A program made the position numbers and the translations under genes. Below are positions 27,701-38,701 of a stretch of DNA of 64,000 bases, in pieces. This DNA is from Mastigias papua (Eukaryota > Cnidaria > Scyphozoa > Rhizostomeae > Mastigiidae). The notes under the pieces were generated by a model. It saw nothing but the letters and a program-made list of their open reading frames with translations. It had not been told where the DNA came from and did no database searches. The stretch lies in the NCBI GenBank assembly GCA_964019165.1, contig OZ025273.1:10291279-10355278 (forward strand), in the 5' to 3' direction. The number at the start of each line of letters is the position of its first letter. Positions within the stretch are counted from its first letter, which is position 1.

Positions 27701-30700
27701 ATTTGATTAGTTAGTGAAAGTACAGAGTAGCATAGGAACCAGTTGTGATTTGTTGTGCTGGTCTTAGCTTAGGCCTCTGAGCCTAAGCGTGTCGCTTCAA
27801 CACTACCATAAGAACCCATGAAGTAAAACGCTACACTTGGCTTGCTTTCCAAAACAATCCAACCAATCATTCAATCATTTAATGCTATCAGGGTAGTGCT
27901 AAGGGGGGGGGGGATAATCTGGCCCATAACCAGGTGATTTTTTCAAGAGGAACAGTGAATCAATGCGTAGCGAGACTCAGTCTACTGGGTGGCCTGGGGG
28001 AAATGCAACTCCCAGTGGTATTCAAAAATACTCTGACGCATATAATTTTGGCTAAAATGCAAGCAGGCAAATAATTATGATAATCGTGAATGGAGAGAGC
28101 TAGCCAAAGAAATCAGCGTACATACCAATTCAGCTTTGCTTTCAAAATAATGTTAACTGTGGCTAGGTATCTTCCATTTGCTTGTGCGATATAGCTTCCA
28201 AACGGTCTCCTAAAGCCAAATGTGGAATCGAAGCCTATACTACTAATATTCCAGTTGTCAAGCCTTCTGTACTTCCCTACCAAGCTATCCTTTTCAATGT
28301 TTGGCCAACGCAGATCCTGATTGGCTGTTTGTGACACGCTGAAGCCTTCAATGTTGGCAGAAGAGTCAAGTAGGACGAAAGAGAAAACAGAGTTCTTGAA
28401 TACCGTGAAGTTAGCGGCAACGCTACTTTTGAAAAAAACCGAATGCAGCAAATTCAGGCATAAAATTCCATTGAACTTGAGAGTACTTCGCGCGTTCTGC
28501 ACAACACTCATTTGACATAATGTGTAATTGCGCACTCCTGATGCATACTCGAGTGATACGGTGCAATCAGACGACATTGCAATTTCCACAGTTATTGCGA
28601 ATATACCAGCAATGCAGGGTGCATGAGAGACTTTGCCGAAATAATCGTTTAGCGTACGTATAGTGCTAAAAACACCTCCTAAATCAAATGACGCCATATT
28701 CTCACGAGCAATGTCATACTCAGCTCTCTCTTTTCTAGCCAATTTGAATTTGGGTAAGGAAATGGCTTCGTATGATAGTGTATCATCAAACACATCGCCT
28801 TTTTTCATATTCAACAGAATCATAGAACCAGATTGATGTGGATTCGATGGGTCAATAATGCTGGAAATGTTATTGCTAGGTTGCGTGTGTCGCACGAACA
28901 CATACCAAGAGTCTGACGGTATACGCAATCTAGAAAACACAAAGTCAAAAACTGTAAAAAAAATTACAGGCCAGAGGTGTATCAATTGATACAGTACAGA
29001 GCAAAGGATGCAGGGCACAAAAATTCCACGGATGTAAATATAAAGTAGCATAAAAAATGAAAAGTCACTCCTTTGATTTACATTGAATAGGTGTCTACCG
29101 GAAAACTATTACTCTTATTCAAGCAATACAAGACTTTCATTTACCATTATGGCGGTGTCACCCCTTCTGTTAGTTTCTTTGGATAATTTAAAATTCTGCT
29201 GATTTCTAGTCGAGGTGAATCATAAATTGTCTTCGGGAAGATAGTAAGTGGGCGAGTGGTTCACTAGTATGAGCGCCTGTCCACTGCGCAGAAGATGAAT
29301 GGCTTGAAACTCGCCTCAGGATACAGTTTTACTGCTTGCATACAATCCCTCCAGCATCAAAATGAGTAGCTGGCAACAACAGTGGAGAGAAAACGATAGG
29401 GAGGAAAGGAACTGGCCCAGTGGTGTAATGACGACACTCAGGGATTTTAAAACTTAGCGAACTGGGGCCCTTATGTAGTGACCAACAAGCAAAATGAACT
29501 CCACAATGAACGGCGAATTCACTTCAATCATTATTATGCTGAGAGATCTTCGGAGAAATATCGCAATGTATATTAACATGAATCAGAAAATCGACAGGAA
29601 ACGCTGCGAGGAGCACTGATCAATAAGGGTTTTAGGATGGCCTTAGGGAGCCTTTTAAAACAGGGTAATCAAAAACCAGACAATGAAAAAACTCACTGGG
29701 GCCCCTTTTAATTGGATGCCTTTATTTCTTGAACTAAGGTGCCCAAAACTCCGTTATACTACAGACCTGATCATTCTAACTTATCATGCTGGTGGCACTG
29801 GGTAATTATCCTCTTCAACAGGTACTTCACAATGGATGGGGTCTTACATGGGATCAATATCTATGATTCACTATGTAATACAAGAAGTAGAAGCAGTATA
29901 GCAAAAAAGATCTTCAAATGGAACCATACCTTTTGATGTTTGCAACCGGTTGTAATCGGTCTGCAGACTCGGGAAACGACAGAGCCATGAAAGTCAGACT
30001 AGACCAGCTAGTTCTTGAAAACTGTATGTCACTTTTTCGCATCATCCTTACTACAAGGCCTATTTGTTGCCAGGGCTCCATGTAAACAAGTCCAGTCCAC
30101 TTCAGCGTTTTTAGTTGTTTTTTGTTAACTTCCACAGTCGTAGATAGACCAGAACTCGTTAATTGTGAACCAGTGTAAACAACAACACCATATTCAACGA
30201 TTCCATCCACTCCATGCAAAACAGTTGTCGCGGAAACAAATGCAAGAATTGATCTCTGTGCATGGAACCGAAGGCCCAGAAACTCAACACTATTTGATTT
30301 GAATTCACCATCGCCATTTGAGTAAATTCTTCTATCCAGAGAGATCCAATTATCTTTTTTAAAAGATAACAGCTTTGTCGAACTCTGAAGACTTCTATAT
30401 ATCTCGGCATCATCTTCACTCGGCCTATGTAGTGAGACAGACAACTCACTGGATAAGATCGTAATGCCTATATCATACTTGCTTGACCGCAATGAAGTCA
30501 TCAAAATAGCATCCTTTCTCGCTTGCAGAACACCAACAACGCTCAAGTAGACATGATCTGTACCATTTCCTTTCTTCATAACTTCAACCCTGTCCTTCAA
30601 TCCGAATTCCCGATCCTTGTCATTAAAGTACACAAACATAGATAGTTCTAGACTGTCAACACTATTATTGAAGGTGCACTCTAACTGTACATGGCAGGAT

Positions 30701-33700
30701 ACTAAATAGAACCCGCCAGCTGGAGCTTTCCTATCATCCCGCGACAAAAACAGTTCCGATCCTTGAGTTATTGGTATCCAGGAAGAGATGCTATAATATC
30801 CATCATTGGCCCATTGGATAGGTAGAAGCTTCCCACCGTATTTGCTCAGAAATGTCCTCCCAGTCTCGACAAAATCAATCAACGATATGAATATTGAGCT
30901 TTCTTTATGAACTTCTAGCTTTACATTACCTAATATATGAAATGATAAAATATCGTTTTCTTTCAGGCTACAAACAAAGGTTGGATTAGCAGCAGTTAAA
31001 CGGTTGAATATTGTGATGTTAGCATCGAATAATATCGACTGGTTGTTATTCAATGACTTATCTATATTTTGATTTGTATTTCTCTTTAGCACACGGATAT
31101 TTGTTGTTCTCAAAGCTGCTTGTCCTGCAGAAATAATCAGGTTCATGGTAATCATATAAATTCCATTCAGCGGACATTTAAACTTCTTACCATCTGAGGA
31201 AATTTGTGTATTTAGAAGGAATATATTGGAAGCTGTTGCATTTAATACGAGATCAGATACTCTTGGCCTATCGTCTGGATTCGCTGTCCAGCGGTTTATA
31301 TGGAAACTTGCGGCAAAGTCATGCGACCTCACAGCTGTAAAGCTTATCCAACTGTCTTTCAGTATCCTGAATGAATTCTTGCATCTAGATTTCAGGGATA
31401 CTTTTATAAAGTCATGCGTCTCGAGGGCTAAAATGCCAGTTAATACTATGGATCTTTTTCTTTTGTCTTTTGCAGCAGAACCGCAAATAACAACTGCCGA
31501 TCGACCGTAGATTGATGCAAAGGCCTTAAGTCCTCTGTCATATATAAGTATTTGTGTTGATAGCGTATCCCGAACGTTCATTTCAACATTCAGATGGAGT
31601 GCTACAAAATAAACACCGTGCTTCGGCATTGCTATTTGATAATTTTCTTGTCCTACCTGTTTTATATTCTTCTCCTTGATTATCTTTTGTGGCAAGTAAT
31701 CTTTAAGTATGTGCTCTTTTCCCCCACTAACGAATCTCTCTTCTTTCAAACGTTCTGTAAACTCGATAAACTCTGGATCAGATTTCCCTATGTACACGGC
31801 TGTCAACCGGCTTCCTTTCAAGACGGTCACTCCATTCAAGCCTAATGCCATCAACTGAACTGAAATTGTATCATTATTTCGCATCTCAATACTCTGCAGA
31901 ACAGATACCGTCGCTGTCCCGCTGTAATTACAATTCATTCTATATGTAATTTCAGTTTGTCTAGAAATAAGTCTCACCTCGTATGAAACGTCTTTAGTTG
32001 CTATAAATGAGAGCGTCATTGCTACCAAATACAGGCCAGAACAGTGAACTGCAAGATTCTCTGAATTATCCTTCAAACCTAACATAAAATCAAAAGATGC
32101 TGTCAGATACGAAACTAGGGACTGTACTATGAGACGATATCTATTGTTCAGCTTTTAATTCAGTTGTTTCTACCTGAAAAGTCTGTTGGTACTACAGAAC
32201 TTCACTATAGCACGAAAAAGCGGGAACATTGCTTTAGCATACTGAAAGCTTTTTTCGTCCGACACTCGTCAGAGTATGAAACGTCGGATAGCGACCGAAA
32301 GGTGAAACGAAACATATAGCCAGATGCGGGTACACGTGATATGATGAATAATGCGTCTATTTGGCTCTATGATTGGCCAATTAGCACCTATTCACCATTG
32401 TTTACTTGAAGAGTCCAAGTGGAAAAAACGAACTCTTGTGTTTCTACCTGTAAAATTTTAGATTTTAATACGCGGGCTATAACCATATCGTGGGAAGTAG
32501 ACTAAAGAATAGTTTTAGCCAAAGACGCTGGAACTGATAATCCAATAGAGAGCATTATTGAAGTAGTCTTTGAAGTAAACAAAAACAAGGAACATTGATG
32601 GCATGTATCCAATTTAGGGTCCCAATGAAAGAGGCTTAGTGCTAACACTGCACGGATCTTTATACCATCAAAGTACGCGATCTAAAACTTAACTCTTACG
32701 ATTCATAATGGAAACCGGGGTTCGGTATACGCTTGACAGACAAAATTGTACTTACAAGATTAAGAGAAACACTTATGTGACATGAATAACTCTAAGCTAG
32801 CGAAAAAACATAGGACATGATTTCATGCGAATAGCCCAACAGTTCAGCAGTACAAGTTAATGCACTAGTGAAAATCAAACCTCGAGATACATTCTATAAA
32901 AGACACCACCCCAACAAAATCCATTTAGGTCACGGTTATGCTATGCTGGGCAAGAACAGTTGGCCCAGAAGTGCCAAATCGGCAAACCGAGGGGCAAATC
33001 ACTTAGAAAAATCTCGCACACTTCGTAAGAAAAGCACAGAAATCACTGACAAATCATATAAAAGTCACAAAAACAACAAAATTCACAAATCTCGTGCACT
33101 TTTCAGCTAGTTATAGACCCTGGGTCGCGCGAGGCTCGCACCAAACTTCCTACTACGTAACCAAAGGAGCTTTCATTGTCTAGCAACTGATATACACACC
33201 TCTAATTGATCCTTGCGAATCTTCTGTGATAGCATATTGAGCTTTCCTCTTCCAACCTGCAATTCTAGCATAATTCGAGTTTTTCCCAAATTCTAGCGAT
33301 CTATTCTTCGGCAGTAATGCCAAGAATCCGGTCATTCTTGAAATTGGGCCCAGGTATTGCACAGCAAAGCTTGAGTCTTTTAATACAGAGAAATCGTGTT
33401 CTGCAAAAAGCTCCATGAAGATCACTGTGTTCTTGAGGAAGTAGTCCTGGATTGCAAAAGTGATGGTGTGTTCATTCTGTGCAGTCTCTTGGCAGATGTT
33501 CTTCGCTATGCAGGTTCGTAGAGTAATATCCTGCTTGGCTTCGATTATCAGGTTAGCCGTTGCCAGAAACAAGCCAGAGAATGGCAATATTGCTCGCTCC
33601 TTGCCTGTTCCTTCTGATTGTCCTTTCATCAGTTTTATTCCATACTCAAAAAGGAGAGAATACCCCCTTTCCCAGTGACTTATGACAGTAACTTTTGACC

Positions 33701-35357
33701 CAGGCACAATGACATCTTTGGTCAGTCTTAGTGAAAATCCAATCTCTGGGCTCCCTGAAAAAATTTAAATAAAGGCATACCACTATAGGAGACGGTAGAG
33801 TCAAAGCAAAGGGTGGAAATCTACCCAAAAGTGAATAATTGATTGATATGATAGAGGTAATATAAAATTGTCACATTACATGGAAAATACCATTTATTGC
33901 CATATGCATATGATTACCACTAGTATAAAAAAAAAAGTTCTTTTCAGGACGAAAAAATTTAGAGCTTAAGAGCAATCATCGAAGTATGCCAGAGGTGTGC
34001 CCCTCTTGGGCCTCTAAAGCCACGGGTCTCTGGTTCAATGATCCCCTGGTCCCTCATTTCCTCAGCACTAACAGTAGCAACAGCCAACATATGGTTGCTT
34101 TAAAGCTAGATACAATGAGTGGCTCAGTTATATGTTGCACAAATTGATAAGGCGAAAATGGTAGTCTATTTGTTGCAAGGTTGCCTTGACTCCAATGGTA
34201 ATATGTAACATAAGACACAGAAGTAGATTACAGGGAAAGATAGATCATACAGGAATTAATGCTAAGAAATATAATAAATTAATATTAATATATATCACAA
34301 GCATTAAGACTTGAGCTATGACTCCTACAAAGCTCTATTCTCCGAAACAGAGAAACAACGAGTGCTTAAGTCAAGGACCACAATACACTAGTAATCGACT
34401 TGTCAAAAAGTTAAACAAGTTCAGTTCTGGAATGTTTTTGTGAGATCCAAGTACGTTGATGAGTCATTTAACTCTAAGCATTCCAATATTCACGAAAGAC
34501 AATTATCGCTTCTACTTAATCTGCATGGATATCTTGTCGTGATCAATGTATCAGAGCGTCATTATTGTGTTTACAGGTCTGCCTGTCCGTGCAACGCTGT
34601 AATGTGAAGCAAACTCAACTATTCTTGCTAATAAACTCCTAAGAACGTTTCTGTACTGAAGTCACGAAATAGCTAAGAAAATTTCAGTACTGGGCAAAAG
34701 AGCTTTCTCATGAAAAAGCGTATATTCAGAAGCATGACATGGCCTGCTGTACAATCAAAGTATAAACACCACCGACAAAAGAACTTAATTTAATAATACC
34801 ACAGCATGCAAAGTATACCTGTAGCTATTGCATGACACTTTTATCTATGCAAATAGGTCTGATGGGAAGCGAACAAACTACACTTTCTATAAGAAATAAA
34901 CCTTCTCCAATCAGCCTGAATGTTTCTAAATATTTTGTCAAATCCAGCCTTAAACGTTCCTGAAGTGTTTCTTAAATTTCTTCACATTTCCCATACCAAC
35001 AAGGCAACTATGAGACGACAAACATAATATATAGTTAAAAACATTTGAGAAACAGTATGATTCAAGGACTATTCCTCAATATAGTAACCACGAGAAAAAT
35101 TTGCAGTTCTAAATTTTCCATAAAATAACTCTGGTGATGAGAAAATATCAATGTAACGAGTAACTGAAATTAAACTTGTAAGAGAAACACAGAGGAATCT
35201 GTAGTCAAGGAAACCATAGGTAAAAAAAGTAAATATATATCTACGGTGAATGCATACAGCATAAAATTTAACTTGTGTTAAGTATTTTACCTTTGGATCT
35301 CAGAATCAGCCATAAAATGAGAAAAGCTATCAATAATGAACGACATCGGGCCATCAT
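12724..35357 (-). CDS. Giant single-pass receptor: C1q-like x8, Ig, cadherin x7, RPTP-like membrane-proximal region, TM (3' end missing)
   Basis: Thirteen exons with GT-AG borders join in compatible phase: 35291-35357, 33200-33754, 29930-32078, 28126-28929, 23915-24123, 23245-23402, 22178-22319, 21447-21593, 18022-20241, 17317-17575, 14680-14753, 13761-13899, 12724-12780. They give at least 2326 residues. Order: signal peptide (1-22), about eight C1q/TNF-like jelly-roll units (about 23-1260), one Ig domain, seven cadherin repeats with NDNAP/NDNSP/NDNRP calcium motifs, then a membrane-proximal region ending CNGPLQPGTQYRF like the ectodomain base of receptor tyrosine phosphatases. A transmembrane helix and an Arg/Lys-rich juxtamembrane segment follow. 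Expected role: cell-surface adhesion or recognition in a calcium-dependent complex. The cytoplasmic domain was not found, so signalling output is unknown. Evidence for one gene is the unbroken phase agreement at twelve junctions, one of which rebuilds a cadherin repeat, one an Ig fold and one a C1q-like unit. Alternative: two adjacent genes mis-joined, which I think unlikely. Confidence 0.8.
13761..13899 (-). CDS. Receptor exon 12: transmembrane helix
   Basis: Phases 1 to 2, acceptor GCATTTTAG, donor ATCG|GTGAGT. After a short linker (VVKHLPVTTPDERHTF) it encodes a hydrophobic helix (PFWIALIAVSAVLLLVLLFL) and a cysteine cluster ICCCCYR, a likely palmitoylation site at the inner membrane face. 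Confidence 0.8.
13942..14058 (+). pseudogene. C-terminal tail of a non-LTR reverse transcriptase (fragment)
   Basis: A 38-codon plus-strand segment reads KGFSYSALRLRNEIPLTIKK and stops. It resembles the short S-F-S-x-x-A-x-R-x-W-N-x-x-P motif just before the stop codon of many CR1/jockey-type LINE ORF2 proteins. No other part of the element is left. It sits in a receptor intron. Confidence 0.6.
14680..14753 (-). CDS. Receptor exon 11: membrane-proximal strand
   Basis: A 74-nt exon, phases 2 to 1, acceptor CTTTTAG, donor ACAG|GTAAGG. It encodes FQLEIKHKGSMAFLKTGF, continuing the exon 10 strand with the R-F-x-L-x-I pattern expected after PGTQY. Confidence 0.72.
15575..17220. mobile_element. 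TTAA-flanked foldback DNA element with long terminal inverted repeats
   Basis: Both ends are flanked by TTAA (15571-15574 and 17221-17224). The termini AGGGGAAGTTCGGG and its complement start inverted repeats of about 355-365 bp (15575-15939 and 16867-17220) with roughly 90 percent identity. TTAA duplication is typical of piggyBac-type transposition. The roughly 930-bp core has one open frame (16200-16679, 159 codons, plus) that I do not recognise, and no DDE transposase motif was seen, so the element is probably non-autonomous. It lies in the receptor intron between exons 10 and 11. Confidence 0.88.
16200..16679 (+). CDS. Unrecognised 159-codon frame in the TTAA element
   Basis: A Tyr/Phe/Leu/Asn-rich open frame occupying most of the element core. 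There are no family motifs, no visible metal-binding or catalytic pattern and AT-biased codons. It may be a degenerate transposase remnant or chance. Confidence 0.2.
   Translation: MQIYRKSLDYQDTNQISDYSFTSNNSYSLNIFNITFLNFLQTLPHKGSLLFLDILYKAYIRFFYRKVIYYEYYSVVQKVKKGQHWIIRDPRKSISSYAFETRLSAYKMLYILQWLPFNSTSTATVLQLDKGLPLVKEYMEIFYFPAMLLYNRLELKNPC
17317..17575 (-). CDS. Receptor exon 10: RPTP-like membrane-proximal segment
   Basis: Acceptor CTCTTTAG, donor ACAG|GTGATG, phases 1 to 2. It encodes PPVTWYDVYYKRSRG and ends ICNGPLQPGTQYR. That ending closely resembles the conserved sequence just outside the membrane in type III and related receptor tyrosine phosphatases. Confidence 0.75.
18022..20241 (-). 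CDS. Receptor exon 9: cadherin repeats 1-7 and start of membrane-proximal region
   Basis: A 2.2-kb exon, acceptor TTTTTTCAG, donor TATT|GTGAGT, phases 1 to 1. Interdomain calcium motifs are plain: DRNDNAPQF, DINDNSPYF, DFNDNSPEF and DINDNRPVLF, with FDYEARNHY, LDYEAQRNY and LDYEEKTDY in strand positions. Two repeats (3 and 5) have degenerate linkers (TAGVPSF, IVGND), so calcium binding there is probably lost. The last 60 residues leave the cadherin fold and lead into the RPTP-like segment. Reading beyond the donor gives a stop after 26 more codons. Confidence 0.88.
20242..21446. other. Receptor intron, nothing recognised
   Basis: Intron between the two exons of cadherin repeat 1. No repeats or RNA genes were recognised. 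Confidence 0.5.
21447..21593 (-). CDS. Receptor exon 8: start of cadherin repeat 1
   Basis: Acceptor TTTTTTGCAG, donor CCAG|GTCAGA, phases 1 to 1. It carries ISLVNQTLFIPEDSPPHQ, the usual cadherin opening strand with a PEDSP-type Glu. Exon 9 finishes the repeat; the junction codon is GAA. Confidence 0.75.
22178..22319 (-). CDS. Receptor exon 7: second half of Ig domain
   Basis: Phases 0 to 1, acceptor CATTGGCAG, donor TACG|GTAAGC. It encodes ASFDDSGQYVCRIQ, the D-x-G-x-Y-x-C signature of the Ig F strand, and then the G strand (IEVIVY). With exon 6 it completes one C-W-C Ig domain. Confidence 0.8.
23245..23402 (-). CDS. Receptor exon 6: first half of Ig domain
   Basis: Phases 1 to 0. It encodes VVLNCTT with the first Ig cysteine and FYWLRNN with the core tryptophan, ending at AAG|GTAAGA. 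An alternative acceptor 20 bp downstream would break the frame. Confidence 0.75.
23915..24123 (-). CDS. Receptor exon 5: end of C1q-like unit 8
   Basis: Acceptor TTTCTTAG, donor TTAG|GTAAAT, phases 2 to 1. Joining exon 4 restores N-C-TLKIGLYKNGQ and ends DGSTFSVVLL, the typical last strand of a C1q-like fold. It skips a 4-kb intron, and the rebuilt unit is the best support for the join. Confidence 0.78.
24124..28125. other. Receptor intron, no gene seen
   Basis: Four kb of intron without a credible exon. At about 26338-26420 a segment starting taacttggtatagtggttga resembles a tRNA A-box but has only a weak B-box, so a decayed SINE is possible. A poly-G run lies at about 27905. Confidence 0.5.
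28126..28929 (-). CDS. Receptor exon 4: C1q-like unit 7 and start of unit 8
   Basis: Acceptor TTTTCTAG, donor AATTG|GTATGT, phases 2 to 2. It contains GIFAITVEIAM through NSVFSFVLLD (unit 7) and the first half of unit 8 (GRYLATVNIIL). The exon stops inside the beta-sandwich, and exon 5 supplies the rest. Confidence 0.75.
29246..29440 (+). repeat. tRNA-derived SINE, diverged copy
   Basis: Has a tRNA-like head (gggcgagtggttcactagta, then gcttgaaactc as a decayed B-box). The body keeps gaggaaaggaactggcc, as in the copies at 41.9, 57.7 and 62.1 kb. It lies in the receptor intron between exons 3 and 4. Confidence 0.6.
29930..32078 (-). CDS. Receptor exon 3: C1q-like units 2-6
   Basis: A 2.1-kb exon, phases 1 to 2, acceptor TTATGTTAG. 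It encodes five consecutive units, each with a strand start such as GLYLVAMTL, GVYFVALHL, GIYMITMNL, GFYLVSCHV, and an end such as GSRLTAVYIG, DSWISFTAV, SSIFISLI. The units are very divergent in sequence but keep spacing, as expected for an old tandem expansion of a beta-sandwich domain. Membership of the C1q/TNF superfamily is read by eye and not tested. Confidence 0.75.
32220..32420. repeat. Dispersed repeat related to 63600-63890
   Basis: Contains gacactcgtcagagtatgaa, then gaaaggtgaa and gattggccaattagcac, all of which recur near 63620-63710. On the minus strand it reads CTGACGA, a short spacer and GAAA, again a hammerhead-like order. It is located in the intron between receptor exons 2 and 3. 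Confidence 0.6.
33200..33754 (-). CDS. Receptor exon 2: first C1q-like unit
   Basis: Acceptor TTTTTTCAG at 33755, donor AGAG|GTGTGT, phases 1 to 1. The core is GLFLATANLII, then LRTCIAKNIC, and finally SSFAVQYLG. This matches the C1q/TNF jelly-roll sequence logic: G-x-Y/F start of a beta strand, a variable middle, then GSxF hydrophobic end. Confidence 0.75.
34886..35060 (+). repeat. Dispersed repeat related to 49884-50055
   Basis: Shares ttctccaatcagcctg, gtcaaatccagcc and agttaaaaacatt with 49884-50055 in the same orientation. Diverged, with no coding capacity. It lies in the first receptor intron. Confidence 0.7.
35291..35357 (-). CDS. Receptor exon 1: start and signal peptide
   Basis: ATG ATG at 35357-35352, then basic residues and a hydrophobic core (LLIAFLILWLIL), ending at a GTAAAA donor in phase 1. 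The length and composition are those of a secretory signal peptide. The next exon enters in phase 1 and gives the junction KG-SPEIGF. The second Met could also serve as start. Confidence 0.75.
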
Positions 35358-38300
35358 AATACCGTCTGGATTATAACACAGTAGGCCATCAACGCTTGCA
35401 ATCAAATATTTTCTCCATTGTCCACGAATCTGCCTTTTCTGAACTACTAAAGACTAACCAAACCTGCAAAATCAAAGAATCCTTCGAAGTTCCAGAGGAT
35501 TTGGAAATCCTGGATTTCATATCAAAATTGACAGCCAGCTGCTGTGTACATACAATGATTGTATTGACACCTAGCAGTATCCTGACTATTCTCAGATCAC
35601 GATCCAGTGTATCCAAATTTGCCTTGTTCTCGAAAAATATATGGCAGACTGCAACGAAAATGCTCAATAATTACCATACCACATCTCTCTCGAGAAGTCG
35701 TTAAAGCATGGTGTGTATTGATTTCCCGCGAATGAAATCAGCGAGGCGGAAGTAGACCAAATACAAAAACTTCGATCAGGAATGTCTTGTACTCCTCTAA
35801 AGGACGACAGTCAAAAATAACCAATGCTTGAAGAAACGTCTAAATAGCTGCGGGCAATCTACCATCTTAATACAATTATGCATATGTAAGAACGGCCAGC
35901 AACGACATCAAGATGCATGGAATCTACAGTCAATAAATCGACGGCGTGACGTCAAAGCGAGACTGAGAAGTTTGTCGTCGACATTCAGGCCTTGTTAAGT
36001 TTACTTGATGCAAAGTTACTTCACCAATGAGTAATACAAAACGCTTTATGCAAACAAAAACATCCTCTCATTTCCTTTACAAACCAAACCATCTGCTCCA
36101 TTCAAACGGTAGGAGGTTGGCAAATAAAGAAATTGCATTCATAAAGCGAATTACCAACGCAGTGAAGCAAGTCATGAAAACAGTAACGGCATGCGCGGAT
36201 TCACTGTGTGTTCTCCTTCAGCTCTGTGGCCTGCAGCGTATTGAAAAGCGAATAAAACCGATTCGAAGTTGGTTAGCCATAGAAGCATTGTTACTTCAAG
36301 ACTGAAAGTATCCTAGATCGAGAATAAATGTGCGAGTTAGGCGTAACGGTGGAACAAAGCAATCACGTGCCGTGCCAAGCAACGAGTCCTCGTGCTGTGA
36401 TACGTAAATCACATCGGATCGTATCACGCAAGATGAAATAAATGGTTGAATTATCAAATAATAGTTAGCACGCTGACATCACCAGCCACTCCTTCAGCCA
36501 CACAAGGTTGGGAGTTCTACCCTTCATACATGTTATGAACAATGCAATATAGGGTGGCCTTACTTAACGTCACTTGAGTGCCTAAAGTAAGTGTGGATGT
36601 GACTCACTTGTGCAGTTGTGAATCGGATCTGTTATGGGGAAAAATCTGGATTTATGAATAGAATTAATCTATTTATTAATTATAGATTACAAAAAGTTGA
36701 CAAACATACATGTGTGTGCCAAAATGTATTACGATTCATTACTTCATAGATACCACTAAAATATTTTGTTTCATATTTAAGATAACTTGACAGGCTTTAG
36801 TTTCTGTCACTCTTTTTATGTACACGCTTTGTTTTATAAGGAACCACTTTATAAGGAACCTACATGTAGAAGGCCGAAATATTTAAAGAACTTATACTAC
36901 TAAAGGGAAAATCCCTAAGCAACTTTCATTTTCAAATTCCGAGTACTGTACTCAGATGCAAGTGAAGATTACATTACATTGGATGATATCAATGGAATAG
37001 ACATGATACTTCTTGATTGAAATTATGCTTTTGCATATATAGAACTTATTTCCTGTCGCATTTGTGCTTTTGAGGTTGAGTTCTAGCCATAATTAAAGGT
37101 AAAATTCAGAATTTCAATGCTTTTCTAGTGTCTGTGCCATTTTGAGGCAGTCTATGTGCAGTGAAAATTATGGAACTATTAAGGAACTTTTAGTACTAGA
37201 ATTTGATAAAAAGAGGTCCGAAAATAAGGACTAAATCCCACAATTGCAAACACTCTGCAAGCAATCTAGAATTAGGAGGCCACTTTCATCCATTGCAGTC
37301 ATAGTTTGCAAGACTTGTGCGCATGACATCTAGCACAGACAGGTCTGCTTTGAAACCTGGAGCATCTTCAGTATTCTGTCTCGACATTTAGCACGAACAA
37401 AACATAAATATAGTAAGTGTTTAGTTAGAGTGAAAGAACTACTGTGAAACTGTTAGTACTAAACAGTGACAAAGAAGAGGTCCAATAATAAGGAAATGTA
37501 GGAACTAGGCCTTAAACTAGGTTCATTATAATGAATATTTATAATGTCTTATTGGATTTCATGCTATACTTGGTAGTCCATTTGCGACAACAAGGCACTG
37601 AGAAAATCGACTTCAAATAAGATAGAAAAATATACAAAGCGCTTATGATTGATTATGGGCATATCGTCAAATCGAGGTTAACAATGAAAAACAATGAAAC
37701 GATCATGCGAGAGAATTCTAAGCAATGATCTGGGAATTAAGAGGCTGAAATGGGATTAGTTTAAAATTAATCTGCATTTACAGGCCTATTAAAACAATCA
37801 TCTTCACCTTGTTTTGTACGGATAATCCCAGATGGCTCTCTTCAACAAGACAAATACAGTCTATGATACTTTCAAAAGGCTTTAAATAAGCAAGTACAAA
37901 GTAGATTGGTTTTGTTATGGAGAAAATTCTAATTGTGGTGGAACCGTATATACACAATTACCTGCTAGGTACTCATATTAAATTAATGCCATGACAGGCA
38001 GTTGTTAGGTGTAGAGGCTGCATCGACTTTCGTGCATGCACAGGCACGGAAAATGTTATATTCAAGGCATATTCAAAGTTGTCCACTGATCTTTAGAGTT
38101 TGGCTAAAAATCATATTTATTATATACTGGTGCAGCCCGTTCGTGTCCGGCCTGTCCGATCAAGAAACCAGGCATCATGGGAAAAATCCCCTGTTCCTGC
38201 CCTAGAGTGAAACATATGCAGCACGATGCTAAATGCGTTTATTAATGAGGGCCAAAACTCTTGCATTGAGTTACAATCTCGGCAAGGAAGCAGCATCGAT

Positions 38301-38701
38301 TGGCTGGATAATGAAACAAGTATGCAAAGTAATTCTAAAGGAGATGTACACCATACCTTGCGAAACTTACAGTCCAGGATACAGGGACTCCCCAATGGAC
38401 GAATCGTACATTGGAATAAGCTTTGGCTTTTAGAAGCAGTTTATGAACAATGTTTTCTTGCTAGCTTATATAAGCCACCGAGACTTATGAAAGGGATCAC
38501 AAGGAAATTCCTTAGCAATTGATTGGAAACAACGTGAAAGATCATGTTTATGAAACTAGAGACAGCAGGAATTTTAAACAGATAACCAGAAAAGGCAAAG
38601 CTTTGAATAAAAGGAGATAACTCTGTGTAGTATTTTGTCTGTCTAATAAAATAAAGCAATAACAAAGTTGACTTGCTATTTGTTTCAAAGTTTTAAGGAT
38701 T
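35358..38701. other. Presumed receptor promoter region, then gene-poor DNA
   Basis: Immediately upstream of the receptor ATG. A CRE-like tgacgtca lies at about 35947, and CpG-richer sequence extends to about 36430, with a cacgtg at about 36365. Promoter function is inferred from position. The rest to 38701 shows no exon; the short plus-strand open frames (such as 36027-36305) have no motif support. Confidence 0.35.

Noticed and set aside
35396..36305. Plus-strand frames upstream of the receptor as a divergent gene
   Set aside because: No recognisable domain, signal peptide or splice structure could be supported.
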